DNA of 46,373 bases, from the NCBI GenBank assembly GCA_030696045.1, contig JAUYNO010000046.1, forward strand, positions 1 through 46,373, given 5' to 3'. The notes under the pieces were generated by a model. That model saw only the letters and a list, made by a program, of their open reading frames with translations. It was not told the DNA's origin and made no database searches. Each line of letters begins with the position of its first letter. The stretch's first letter is position 1. The position numbers and the translations under genes were made by a program. This stretch comes from Stagnimonas sp. Its GTDB lineage: Bacteria > Pseudomonadota > Gammaproteobacteria > Nevskiales > Nevskiaceae. Shown in pieces: positions 1-7,461 of this stretch.

Positions 1-56
1 CCCCCCCCCCCCCGCGGGGGGGGGGGGGGGGGGCGGGGGTAGCTCGCCGAGCGGGC
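1..56. other. Poly-C / poly-G low-complexity contig edge
   Basis: A run of 13 C, then GCG, then about 20 G broken by single bases. C-run and G-run could fold on each other. No coding or regulatory signal is visible. Homopolymers of this kind at the very first base are most simply a sequencing or assembly artefact, so nothing should be built on these bases. Confidence 0.75.
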
Positions 57-95
57 CGCCCCCCCCTCCCTAGCCCTCCCCGCGAGGGGGAGGGG
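57..95. repeat. GC-rich palindromic repeat, copy 1
   Basis: A C-rich arm, a short CGCG centre and a G-rich arm form a hairpin. The reverse complement reads CCCCTCGCGGGGAGGGC and then GGGAGGGG. The same family recurs inside metG (39531-39571) and after the aldehyde dehydrogenase gene (43291-43314). Here it lies directly upstream of etfA and may act as a terminator or REP-like element between etfA and whatever precedes it. Confidence 0.6.
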
Positions 96-122
96 ACAAA
101 CAAATACCGAGAGGAAGTGAAC

Positions 123-1055
123 ATGTCCAAGATTCTCGTCATTGCGGAACACGCCGACGGCAAGCTGAATGCCGGCGTTGCCAAGGTGCTCGCGGCCGCC
201 AGCAAGATCGGCGGCGAAGTCACCGTGCTGGTGCTGGCTGCCGACGGCTCGGCCGTCGCCGCCGAAGCCGCCAAGCTGGATGGCGTCAGCAAGGTGCTGA
301 TCGCCGATAGCGCCGCGCTCGCCAACCCGGTCGCCGCCAACCTCGCCCCGGCCATCGTCGAAGTCGCCGCCGGCTACAGCCATGTGCTGTTCCCGGGCAC
401 CACCTTCGGCAAGGACGTCGCCCCGCGCGTCGCCGCCAAGCTCGGCGTGCCGCAGATCAGCGATGTCATGGCGGTGCACTCCGGCACCTCCTTCGACCGT
501 CCGGTCTACGCCGGCAATGCCATCACCACGGTCGAAGCGCCGGCCGGCACCATCGTCATCACGGTGCGCCTGGCCTCGTTCACCGCCGTTGCCTCTTCCG
601 GCAGCGCCGCGGTCGAGAAGGTCAGCGTCAATGTCACGGCGGCGGCCCACACCCGTTACGTGAAGCTGGAAGCGCAGAAGTCCGCGCGTCCCGACCTGCA
701 GTCCGCCAACAAGGTGGTCTCGGGTGGTCGTGCCCTGGGTTCGTCCGAGAACTTCAAGGTCATCTTCGACTTCGCCGACAAGATCGGCGCCGGCGTCGGT
801 GCCAGCCGCGCGGCGGTCGACTCCGGCTACGTGCCGAACGACATGCAGGTCGGCCAGACCGGCAAGATCATCGCGCCGGAGCTGTACTTTGCGATCGGCA
901 TCTCGGGCGCCATCCAGCACTTGGCCGGCATCAAGGACGCGCGCACCATCGTCGCGATCAACAAGGACGCGGAAGCGCCAATCTTCGAAGTGGCCGACAT
1001 CGGCCTGGTCGGCGATCTGTTCACCGTGGTGCCGGAGCTGACCTCGAAGATGTAA
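123..1055 (+). CDS. etfA: Electron transfer flavoprotein alpha subunit
   Basis: EtfA, with EtfB, carries electrons from acyl-CoA dehydrogenases to ETF:ubiquinone oxidoreductase in the membrane. The 310-residue product has the usual length. Its N-terminal alpha/beta domain begins SKILVIAEH, and the C-terminal FAD-binding domain (about residues 190-305) carries [14 protein letters not shown], the [12 protein letters not shown] segment and the [16 protein letters not shown] segment, all typical of EtfA. I chose the ATG at 123 because GAGGAAG lies 5-6 bases before it; a GTG at 117 sits inside that Shine-Dalgarno sequence. etfB normally precedes etfA and is probably beyond the left edge. Two acyl-CoA dehydrogenases at 11179 and 21120 are likely clients. 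Confidence 0.96.
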   Translation: MSKILVIAEHADGKLNAGVAKVLAAASKIGGEVTVLVLAADGSAVAAEAAKLDGVSKVLIADSAALANPVAANLAPAIVEVAAGYSHVLFPGTTFGKDVAPRVAAKLGVPQISDVMAVHSGTSFDRPVYAGNAITTVEAPAGTIVITVRLASFTAVASSGSAAVEKVSVNVTAAAHTRYVKLEAQKSARPDLQSANKVVSGGRALGSSENFKVIFDFADKIGAGVGASRAAVDSGYVPNDMQVGQTGKIIAPELYFAIGISGAIQHLAGIKDARTIVAINKDAEAPIFEVADIGLVGDLFTVVPELTSKM

Positions 1056-1080
1056 GCCCCGCCTCACGCGGTAATTGACG

Positions 1081-1100
1081 AAGGCCGGGCGACCGGCCTT
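1081..1100 (+). terminator. Hairpin between etfA and the SDR gene
   Basis: AAGGCCGG, loop GCGA, CCGGCCTT: a perfect 8-bp stem followed by only a short T run. It ends 23 bases before the SDR start codon. It could be a weak terminator for etfA or an attenuator before the SDR gene. Confidence 0.45.
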
Positions 1101-1123
1101 TGTCGTATCTGGAGCCCAGAAAC

Positions 1124-1990
1124 ATGCCTTACCAGTCCGTCTTCAATCCCGTCGCCTTCGCCGGTCGCACCTACATCGTCACCGGCGGCGGCTCCGGCAT
1201 CGGTCGCTGCACAGCGCACGAGTTGGCCAGCCTCGGTGCCAAGGTGCTGATCACCGGCCGCAAGCAGGAGAAGCTCGACAAGACCGTCGCCGAGATCGTC
1301 GAGGACGGCGGCCAGGCCGCCGGCTACGCCTTCGACATCCGCGAAGAAGACGCCGTGAAGGCCAATCTCAAGCTCATGCTGGAGCAACACGGCGCCATCC
1401 ACGGCCTGGTCAACAACGCCGGCGGCCAGTTTCCGATGCCGGTGGCGCTGATCAGCAAGAAGGGTTTCGAGGCCGTGGTCGCCAACAACCTCACCGGTGG
1501 TTTTCTGGTCGCGCGCGAGCTTTACAACCTGCACTTCAAGAAGCACGGCGGCGCCATCGTCAACATGCTCGCCGACATGTGGGGCGGCATGCCCGGCATG
1601 GCGCATAGCGGTGCGGCGCGCGCCGGCATGATGAACCTCACCGAGACCATGGCGACCGAATGGGCCAGCGTCGGCGTGCGCGTCAACGCCGTCGCGCCGG
1701 GCTTCGTCGCCAGCTCCGGCATGGACCAGTACGACCCCTCGTTCGCGGCCCAGGTGATCCCGCAGATGGCGGGCACCATCCCACTGCGGCGCATGTCCGA
1801 GGAAGCCGAGATCAGCGCCGCCATCGTCTTCCTGCTGTCCGATGGCGCCAGCTTCATCACCGGCCACACGCTCAAGATCGACGGCGGTGCCAGCCTCAAC
1901 ACCAAGCTGTTTCCGCTGCAGGGCAAGGGTAATCAGCCCTACAACGGCTTCCATCGGGCGACCAAGCCGAAGGCCGTACAAGGCGGTTAA
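1124..1990 (+). CDS. PECR/DECR-type short-chain dehydrogenase (probable enoyl-CoA reductase)
   Basis: A 288-residue SDR. The N-terminal TGGGSGIG motif binds NAD(P)H and NNAG is present. The usual YxxxK catalytic pair is replaced: the segment reads HSGAARAGMMNLTE, placing Ser and Arg where classical SDRs have Tyr and Lys. The same HSGAARAG stretch is, as I recall it, found in peroxisomal trans-2-enoyl-CoA reductase (PECR), and the 2,4-dienoyl-CoA reductase group also has Ser for Tyr. The likely role is NADPH-dependent reduction of unsaturated acyl-CoA. The start is the ATG at 1124 (GGAG about 9 bases upstream); an in-frame TTG at 1100 lies in the hairpin and is less likely. The etfA context fits acyl-CoA metabolism. 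The substrate is inferred. Confidence 0.85.
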   Translation: MPYQSVFNPVAFAGRTYIVTGGGSGIGRCTAHELASLGAKVLITGRKQEKLDKTVAEIVEDGGQAAGYAFDIREEDAVKANLKLMLEQHGAIHGLVNNAGGQFPMPVALISKKGFEAVVANNLTGGFLVARELYNLHFKKHGGAIVNMLADMWGGMPGMAHSGAARAGMMNLTETMATEWASVGVRVNAVAPGFVASSGMDQYDPSFAAQVIPQMAGTIPLRRMSEEAEISAAIVFLLSDGASFITGHTLKIDGGASLNTKLFPLQGKGNQPYNGFHRATKPKAVQGG

Positions 1991-1991
1991 G

Positions 1992-2017
1992 AAAAAGCCC
2001 CGGATTCCGGGGCTTTT
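1992..2017. terminator. Bidirectional terminator between the SDR gene and opgD
   Basis: AAAAGCCCCGG, loop ATT, CCGGGGCTTTT, with A and T tracts on the two sides. It lies in the 32 bases between two convergent stop codons, so it can serve both genes. Confidence 0.85.
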
Positions 2018-2022
2018 CTGGT

Positions 2023-3597
2023 TCAGTAAAGCTTGCGCTCGCTCGCCGGCGGCGGTGTGTACTGATACAGCCAGGTCTCGCTCAGCGTCTGCTTGCCGCT
2101 GCGCAGGTATAGCCGGATGTTGATCGGCTCCAGGCTGTCGTCCGGCACCAGGTCGAACATCGCGCGATAGCCCTTGAGCGCCTCCAGCGGCCGTGCCGAG
2201 GTGATCTCGACCTTGCCGCGCGAGGCTTCGATCACCGGCTCGACCGTCTGCTTCGGGTCCCAGCCGGCCAGCTGGCCGCCGGTGAAGTCGATGGCGAAGC
2301 GCCAGGAGAAGCGGCTGCGCTTCTGGCCGATCACGCCGCCCAGGCCGGTGCGGGTCGCCTTTACCGTCGCGAGCGGCGAGGACGGCGGCGTCGTGCCCCA
2401 GTGGAGCTTGTAGGACAGCAGATATTCCTTGCCCGGCTGCACCGGCTCCTTCGGGTTCCAGAACGCGACGATGTTGTCGAAGGTTTCGTCGACGGTGGGA
2501 ATCTCCACCAGCTGCACGGCGCCTGGGCCCCAGTCGCCCTTGGGCTCGACCCAGAGGCTGGGGCGACGGTCGTAGAAGACGCCATCGTCCTGATAGTGGT
2601 CGAAGTTCTGGTCGCGCTGCAGCAGGCCGAAGCCGCGCGGGTTCTGGTCGAAGTAGCTGTTGACGCGCACCCCGGCGGGGTTCATCAGCGGCCGCCACAG
2701 CCATTCGCCGGCGCCGGTGAGCATCGCCAGGCCATCGGTGTCGTGGATTTCGGGGCGCCAGTCCCAGGCCATGCGCTTATCGTTCTCGCCGTACTGGTAC
2801 ATGCTGGTCAGCGGCGCGATGCCCAGGCGCTCGATGGCCTTGCGCGGGTAGAGCGCGACGTCGATGTCCATCAGCAGGCTGTCGCCCGGCGTCAGCAGGA
2901 AGCGGTAGGCGCCGGTGGTGCTGGGGGAGTCGAGCAGGGCGTAGACGGTCAGGTGCTGGTCGCCCTTCTTCGGCCGCTCCAGCCAGTAGGCGCTGAAGTT
3001 GGGAAATTCCTCGGGACGCGGCAGACCGGTGTCGATGGCCAGGCCGCGCGCCGAGAGGCCGTACTGCTTGTCCTTGCCGACGGCGCGGAAGTAGCTGGCG
3101 CCGAGGAAGGCGGCGACGTCCAGCTCGAACTTGGGCGGCACCTGGATGCGGAAGCCTGCATAGCCCAGGTCTTCCGGCAGCTTGCCGAGCTTGGTCTTGC
3201 CGTCGTACTTGAAGAACTTCGACTGATAGGCGATCTCACGCGCCTGGCCATCGACCACCTCGTGCAGATGCACCGGGGTCTGGAAGTAGAGGCCAAGGTG
3301 AAACAAGCGCGCCTGGAAGGGGCTGTCCGCGTCGTTCCACAAGGAGTGCTCCGCCTTGAACTGCAGGCGCTGGTAGTCGTCCCAGCTGATGTCCCGCAGC
3401 GACTTGGGCAGCTCGCCCTTGTGCGAGACGTAGGCGGATTCCGACAGATGCTTGGCGTGGCCTTTAAGCCAGGCGTAGTCGAAGGGCTGGGCGGGTGCGG
3501 TGGCGGCCTCGGCGGGCAGTGAATCCAGCAGCGCGGCGAGCGGAATGCCGTAGGCAGCAAGGGCGGCAGCAGACTTCAGGAATGCGCGGCGATCCAT
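2023..3597 (-). CDS. opgD: Glucans biosynthesis protein D (periplasmic glucan enzyme)
   Basis: An OpgD/MdoD-family protein of 524 residues acting in the periplasm on osmoregulated periplasmic glucans. The N-terminus MDRRAFLKSAAALAAYGIP is a twin-arginine (Tat) signal, as is usual for OpgD and not for its Sec-exported paralogue OpgG. The mature part starts PFDYAWLKGHAKHLSESAYV and continues with family-typical LGYAGFRIQ, WLERPKKGDQHLTVYALLDSPS and NPRGFGLLQRDQNFDHYQD. The OpgD/G beta-sandwich and Ig-like domains therefore look complete. The gene stands alone and no glucosyltransferase opgH is nearby. No strong Shine-Dalgarno sequence is visible before the ATG, which is placed by the Tat motif. 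Confidence 0.93.
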   Translation of the reverse strand: MDRRAFLKSAAALAAYGIPLAALLDSLPAEAATAPAQPFDYAWLKGHAKHLSESAYVSHKGELPKSLRDISWDDYQRLQFKAEHSLWNDADSPFQARLFHLGLYFQTPVHLHEVVDGQAREIAYQSKFFKYDGKTKLGKLPEDLGYAGFRIQVPPKFELDVAAFLGASYFRAVGKDKQYGLSARGLAIDTGLPRPEEFPNFSAYWLERPKKGDQHLTVYALLDSPSTTGAYRFLLTPGDSLLMDIDVALYPRKAIERLGIAPLTSMYQYGENDKRMAWDWRPEIHDTDGLAMLTGAGEWLWRPLMNPAGVRVNSYFDQNPRGFGLLQRDQNFDHYQDDGVFYDRRPSLWVEPKGDWGPGAVQLVEIPTVDETFDNIVAFWNPKEPVQPGKEYLLSYKLHWGTTPPSSPLATVKATRTGLGGVIGQKRSRFSWRFAIDFTGGQLAGWDPKQTVEPVIEASRGKVEITSARPLEALKGYRAMFDLVPDDSLEPINIRLYLRSGKQTLSETWLYQYTPPPASERKLY

Positions 3598-3683
3598 GAG
3601 TGGTGATGTGCAGGGAATGAGGCGCGCAGTTTATTCGGTTTGCTCGCCTTTCCTACGGCTAGCTGAGGGAGCAAATCTCTCAT

Positions 3684-3749
3684 CCGTTCGCCCTGAGCCT
3701 GTCGAAGGGCCCCAGCGCAAAGGGGCTTCGACAGGCTCAGCCTGAACGG
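3684..3749. repeat. Imperfect inverted repeat between opgD and desB1
   Basis: Arms of 24 bases (3684-3707 and 3726-3749) with about three mismatches and an 18-base loop. The core GCCTGTCGAAG/CTTCGACAGGC belongs to a palindrome I have often met in proteobacterial intergenic DNA. It starts 7 bases beyond the desB1 stop codon, so in RNA it would form a strong stem after desB1. No T tract follows. Confidence 0.75.
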
Positions 3750-3755
3750 GGGGGG

Positions 3756-4949
3756 CTAGACGTGCAGCGCCTGCTGCCCGCCGCCGCTGCCCCCACCCGG
3801 CAGCGCCAGCCGCCAGATCGTCCAGGTGGTGGTGCCGAACTGCCGCGTCAGCGAGCCGGTGTTGTAGTGCAGGCCGTAGCGCTGGGCCAGCGCGCGCACG
3901 CGCGGGGCGACTTCCGGATAGCGGTTGCTGGGCATGTCCGGAAACAGGTGGTGCTCGATCTGGTGGCTGAGGTTGCCGCTGAGGATGTGGAAGAGCTTCC
4001 CGCCACCGATGTTGCAGCTGCCGAGCAACTGGCGCACGTACCAGCGGGCACGGGTTTCGCCGGCGACTTCGGCCTGGGTGAAGTGCTGAACGCCGCTCGG
4101 GAAGTGGCCGCAGAAGATGATCACGTTCGACCAGATGTTGCGCATCAAGTTGGCGATGGCATTGCCGCCGACGATCCACAGGAAGGCGCTCAGCGCGATG
4201 CTGCCGGGCGCCAAGCCCAGGGCCAGCGAGGTCGGCACCGTCAGCGCAGCGCCCAGGGCCGGCCAGAGCACGTAGTCCTTCATCAGCTGGCGCGAGGCCT
4301 TCCAGGCGATGCGGCGCAGCAGCGGCTTGACCGAGGCCAGGGACTTCTTGCCTTCGAGGATCTTGTCGGCCTCGACGTCGTGGATGGCCACACCCCACTG
4401 GAACCAGATGTTGAGGAAGAAGTTGATGATCGGGTTGGCCAGGTGCTTGGGCTTCCAGCGCTGCTGCGGGGTGACGCGCAGCACACCGTAGCCGATGTCC
4501 GGGTCCTTGCCGAAGACATTGGTCCAGGTGTGGTGGACGACGTTGTGGCTGTGCTTCCACTGGTCGGAGGGGCAGACGTTGTCCCACTCCCAGGTGTTGC
4601 TCTGGATCTGGGGGTCGCGCATCCAGTCCCACTGGGCGTGCATGACGTTGTGGCCGATCTCCATGTTCTCGATGATCTTGGCGATGCCGAGCATGGCCGC
4701 ACCGAAGCCGAGCGCGGCGAGGAACTGCGGCCAGCCGGCGTAGGGCAGTGCGCTCGCGGGCAGCAGCAGCAGGCTCAGGAACATCACAATGCGGCCGCCG
4801 AGCGCCAGGCTGCGCTGCCAGCGGATGATCTTGAGAATGTAGGCGCGGTCGCGCTCGCCACGCGAGTCCATGACTTCGTTACGGATGGCGTCCATCTCGC
4901 GGCCGAATTCTTCGATCTCGGCGGCGGACAGGTGGGTGGGCATGCCCAT
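3756..4949 (-). CDS. desB: Fatty acyl desaturase, DesB-like, copy 1
   Basis: A membrane di-iron fatty acid desaturase of 397 residues, comparable to Pseudomonas DesB (acyl-CoA delta-9 desaturase, partner of the reductase DesC). Three histidine clusters are present: H100-xxx-H104 (HNVMH), H135-xxx-HH (HNVVHH, 135-140) and QIEHH (330-334). Hydrophobic segments lie near residues 52-70, 76-95, 170-190 and 232-265. The ATG at 4949 is chosen because AGGAG lies about 7 bases upstream; the longer open frame upstream is not conserved-looking. The gene follows desC1 by 28 bases. It differs from desB2 by two longer membrane stretches, suggesting different acyl specificity (inference). Confidence 0.88.
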   Translation of the reverse strand: MGMPTHLSAAEIEEFGREMDAIRNEVMDSRGERDRAYILKIIRWQRSLALGGRIVMFLSLLLLPASALPYAGWPQFLAALGFGAAMLGIAKIIENMEIGHNVMHAQWDWMRDPQIQSNTWEWDNVCPSDQWKHSHNVVHHTWTNVFGKDPDIGYGVLRVTPQQRWKPKHLANPIINFFLNIWFQWGVAIHDVEADKILEGKKSLASVKPLLRRIAWKASRQLMKDYVLWPALGAALTVPTSLALGLAPGSIALSAFLWIVGGNAIANLMRNIWSNVIIFCGHFPSGVQHFTQAEVAGETRARWYVRQLLGSCNIGGGKLFHILSGNLSHQIEHHLFPDMPSNRYPEVAPRVRALAQRYGLHYNTGSLTRQFGTTTWTIWRLALPGGGSGGGQQALHV

Positions 4950-4977
4950 GGGGATTCTCCTGGGAAGCGTTGGTTGA

Positions 4978-6111
4978 CTAGAGGGCCAGCTCGGCGTCGC
5001 CAGCAGCGGCGCAGACGCAGATCTGCACGATCTGCCCGGTTTCGTTGAGCAGGGCATTGGTGCGCAGGTCGCGCACGCAGCCGGATTTCAGCACCGCATC
5101 GCAGCCGTGGCAGATGCCCATGCGGCAACCGTGCGGCGGATTGAGTCCGCTGTCCTCGGCGAGCCGCAGCAGGTTGATCATGCCGTCGCTGCGCGCCTCG
5201 ACCGCGCTGTTGGTAAACCGTACTGTTCCGGCCGTGATCGCGGTCGGCGCGGCGGCGATCTGAGCGCGGAAGCGCTCGGTGTGCAGCTGACGGCTTAGGC
5301 CGGCATCACGCCAATGGCCTTCGACCGCATCCAGCAGGCCCTGCGGGCCGCAGGCGTAGACGTCGCGCGTACGCCAGTCCGGGCAGACCTGTTCGAGTTG
5401 CGCAGCGCCGAAGTAGGGCTTGCGGCGGTTCGCGACCTCGGCCGGGTTCTCGCCGGGCTCGCGGGTAAAGACCAGATGCAGGCGATAACGCGGGTGCTTC
5501 TGCGCCAGCGCTTTCAGCTCCTTGCCGAAGATCACGTCATAGGCGTGGGGCGCGTAGTGGATATGGGTGATATCCGGCAGCCGCTCCTGCGCGTCGAGGC
5601 TGCGCAGCATGCTCATGATTGGCGTGATGCCGCTGCCGGCGCTGATGAACAGCGGCTGCACCGGGTTGGCGTCCGGCAGATAGAAGTCGCCTTGCGGCAC
5701 GCCAATGGGCAGGAAATCGCCCGGCTTGATCTGCCGCACCAGGTGGTGCGACATGCGCCCGCCCTGGATCGCCTTGACGGTGATGCTGAAGCACTCGTCC
5801 TCGCGCTCGGGTGCGGAGCTGATCGAGTAGGTGCGGGTGTAGTGCATGCCGCCGATCGGTACGCCGACGCGCAGGTGCTGACCCGGGCGATGGCTGCGCC
5901 AGTTGCGGCCGGGCTTGAGCGTCAGCGTGCGCGCGTCGGCGGTCTCGTCCCAGACGCTCTCTACGCGCGCCTGCAGGGCGTGCGTGGTCCAGAGCGGGTT
6001 GACCAGTTCGAGGTAGTGGGAGGTGCGCAGCGGCCAGGCAAAGGCATCGGTGACGGCGAGGACGCGGTCGAGCAGGGTCGGACGCGCGCGCGGCGACGGT
6101 TGTGGCTGCAT
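4978..6111 (-). CDS. desC: Ferredoxin reductase partner of the desaturase, DesC-like, copy 1
   Basis: A 377-residue flavin/iron-sulfur oxidoreductase that would pass electrons from NAD(P)H to the desaturase. Order of domains: FAD-binding barrel (about 45-150, TYSISSAPE is the flavin motif), NAD(P)-binding domain (about 155-275, SAGSGITPIMSMLRS and YACGPQGLLD), then a plant-type 2Fe-2S ferredoxin domain (about 290-377) with CRMGICHGC (C329, C334, C337) and a distal Cys at 365 or 367. GGAG lies a few bases before the ATG. It precedes desB1 by 28 bases, mirroring the desC2-desB2 pair, and is 115 bases after desB2. Confidence 0.88.
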   Translation of the reverse strand: MQPQPSPRARPTLLDRVLAVTDAFAWPLRTSHYLELVNPLWTTHALQARVESVWDETADARTLTLKPGRNWRSHRPGQHLRVGVPIGGMHYTRTYSISSAPEREDECFSITVKAIQGGRMSHHLVRQIKPGDFLPIGVPQGDFYLPDANPVQPLFISAGSGITPIMSMLRSLDAQERLPDITHIHYAPHAYDVIFGKELKALAQKHPRYRLHLVFTREPGENPAEVANRRKPYFGAAQLEQVCPDWRTRDVYACGPQGLLDAVEGHWRDAGLSRQLHTERFRAQIAAAPTAITAGTVRFTNSAVEARSDGMINLLRLAEDSGLNPPHGCRMGICHGCDAVLKSGCVRDLRTNALLNETGQIVQICVCAAAGDAELAL

Positions 6112-6185
6112 GGTGTCTCCTCCATGTGGCTGTTTTGAATTCTTGTCAGACCAATATGCGCTCGAACACGCACTCGGTCATTGAT

Positions 6186-6226
6186 GCACTGCGGCAGACC
6201 TCGGCGCCGGGCCGCAGTGCTGCGGC
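6186..6226 (-). terminator. Alternative hairpins between desB2 and desC1
   Basis: GCACTGCGGC (6186-6195) and GCCGCAGTGC (6211-6220) pair perfectly over 10 bp. GCCGCAG/CTGCGGC (6211-6226) can pair instead. Both structures abut the desB2 stop codon. There is no T tract, so this may be an attenuator or mRNA-stabilising structure between the two pairs rather than a full terminator. Confidence 0.4.
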
Positions 6227-7432
6227 TCAGGCGAAGGCGGCCTTCAGTTCCTGGCGGTTCGGCACGGCCATCTGGAACACCCGCTTGATGGTGGTGCCGA
6301 ACTGGCGGCTGAGCGAGGCCGAGTTGTAGGGCAGACCGTACTTTTCGCAGATGGCCTGCACCTGCGGCGCAATCTCGGCGTAGCGGTTGCTGGGCAGGTC
6401 CGGGAACAGATGGTGCTCGATCTGGAAGCTGAGGTTGCCGCTCATCACATGAAAGAGTTTTCCGCCCTCGATATTGGCCGAGCCCAGCAGTTGGCGCAGG
6501 TACCACTGGCCGCGCGACTCGCCTTTGATGCTCTCCTCGCTGAACTGCTGCACGCCGTCCGGAAAGTGGCCACAGAAGATGATCATGTAGGTCCAGAAAT
6601 TCCGCGTCAGGTTGGCGCCGACATTGGCCGCCAGCACCGGCAGGAAGAACGGACCGGCCAACGCGGGGAAGAGGACGTAATCCTTCAGCACCTGCTTCTT
6701 CGCCTTCTGCCAGACGCCGCGCAGCTTGGCCTTCATCTCCGGCGCCATGTTCTTCAGCGCGCTGGGTGTGCGCACCTGCTCGATGCCGGTGTCGTGTACC
6801 GCCACGCCCCACTGGAACAGGGTCGCCAGCAGTGCGTTGTTGATCGGGTTGAGCAGGTGGCGCGGCTGCCAGGGTTCCTGGCTGCTCATGCGCAGAATGC
6901 CGTAGCCGACGTCCTTGTCCTTGCCGACCACATTGGTCCAGGTGTGGTGCTCGACGTTGTGGCTGTGCTTCCACTGGTCGGCCGGGCAGGCGGTGTCCCA
7001 TTCCCAGCGGCTGGAATGGATCTTGGGGTCGCGCATCCAGTCCCACTGGCCGTGCATGATGTTGTGGCCGACTTCCATGTTGTCGAGGATCTTCGCGGCG
7101 CCCAGCGTCGCGGCGCCGACCAGGAAGGCGGGCGGGAAGACGATGCCGGCGTAGATCAGGGCGCGGCCACCGATCTCGGTGCCGCGCTGGATGCGGATCA
7201 TGCGGCGGATATAGGCCGCGTCCTTGGCGCCACGGCTGGCGATCACGGTTTCGCGGATGGCGTCCATCTCGCGGCCGAAGGCGTCGGCCTGGGCCTTCGT
7301 CAGGTAAGCCGAAGTGGCGGTGACGGCAGTCGCCTTGGGGCGAGCTTTCGCGCGCGGCTTGCGGGCCGGAGTGCTGATGGCGTCGTGGCTGCTGATCTCG
7401 GTATCGCTGGCCGGGCTCTGGAAGAGGGTCAT
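6227..7432 (-). CDS. desB: Fatty acyl desaturase, DesB-like, copy 2
   Basis: A second DesB-like desaturase of 401 residues. Histidine clusters: H123-xxx-H127 (HNIMH), H158-xxx-HH (HNVEHH, 158-163) and QIEHH (337-341). It starts with a 45-residue Ala/Lys/Arg/Pro-rich tail (TPARKPRAKARPKAT) that copy 1 lacks. By hand alignment it is roughly 20 residues shorter in each of the two membrane regions flanking the active site. The ATG at 7432 has CAGGAG 7 bases upstream. It follows desC2 by 29 bases and should share its transcript. The core resembles copy 1 closely (AFGREMDAIR, QWDWMRDP, DQWKHSHNV, IIFCGHFP), so the pair arose by duplication. Confidence 0.88.
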   Translation of the reverse strand: MTLFQSPASDTEISSHDAISTPARKPRAKARPKATAVTATSAYLTKAQADAFGREMDAIRETVIASRGAKDAAYIRRMIRIQRGTEIGGRALIYAGIVFPPAFLVGAATLGAAKILDNMEVGHNIMHGQWDWMRDPKIHSSRWEWDTACPADQWKHSHNVEHHTWTNVVGKDKDVGYGILRMSSQEPWQPRHLLNPINNALLATLFQWGVAVHDTGIEQVRTPSALKNMAPEMKAKLRGVWQKAKKQVLKDYVLFPALAGPFFLPVLAANVGANLTRNFWTYMIIFCGHFPDGVQQFSEESIKGESRGQWYLRQLLGSANIEGGKLFHVMSGNLSFQIEHHLFPDLPSNRYAEIAPQVQAICEKYGLPYNSASLSRQFGTTIKRVFQMAVPNRQELKAAFA

Positions 7433-7461
7433 GGCGTGGCTCCTGAGGTGCTGAAAAAGAT

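Noticed and set aside
1064..2704. A 546-codon minus-strand frame spanning the SDR gene and part of opgD.
   Set aside because: It is out of frame with opgD and antisense to the SDR; it crosses a bidirectional terminator.
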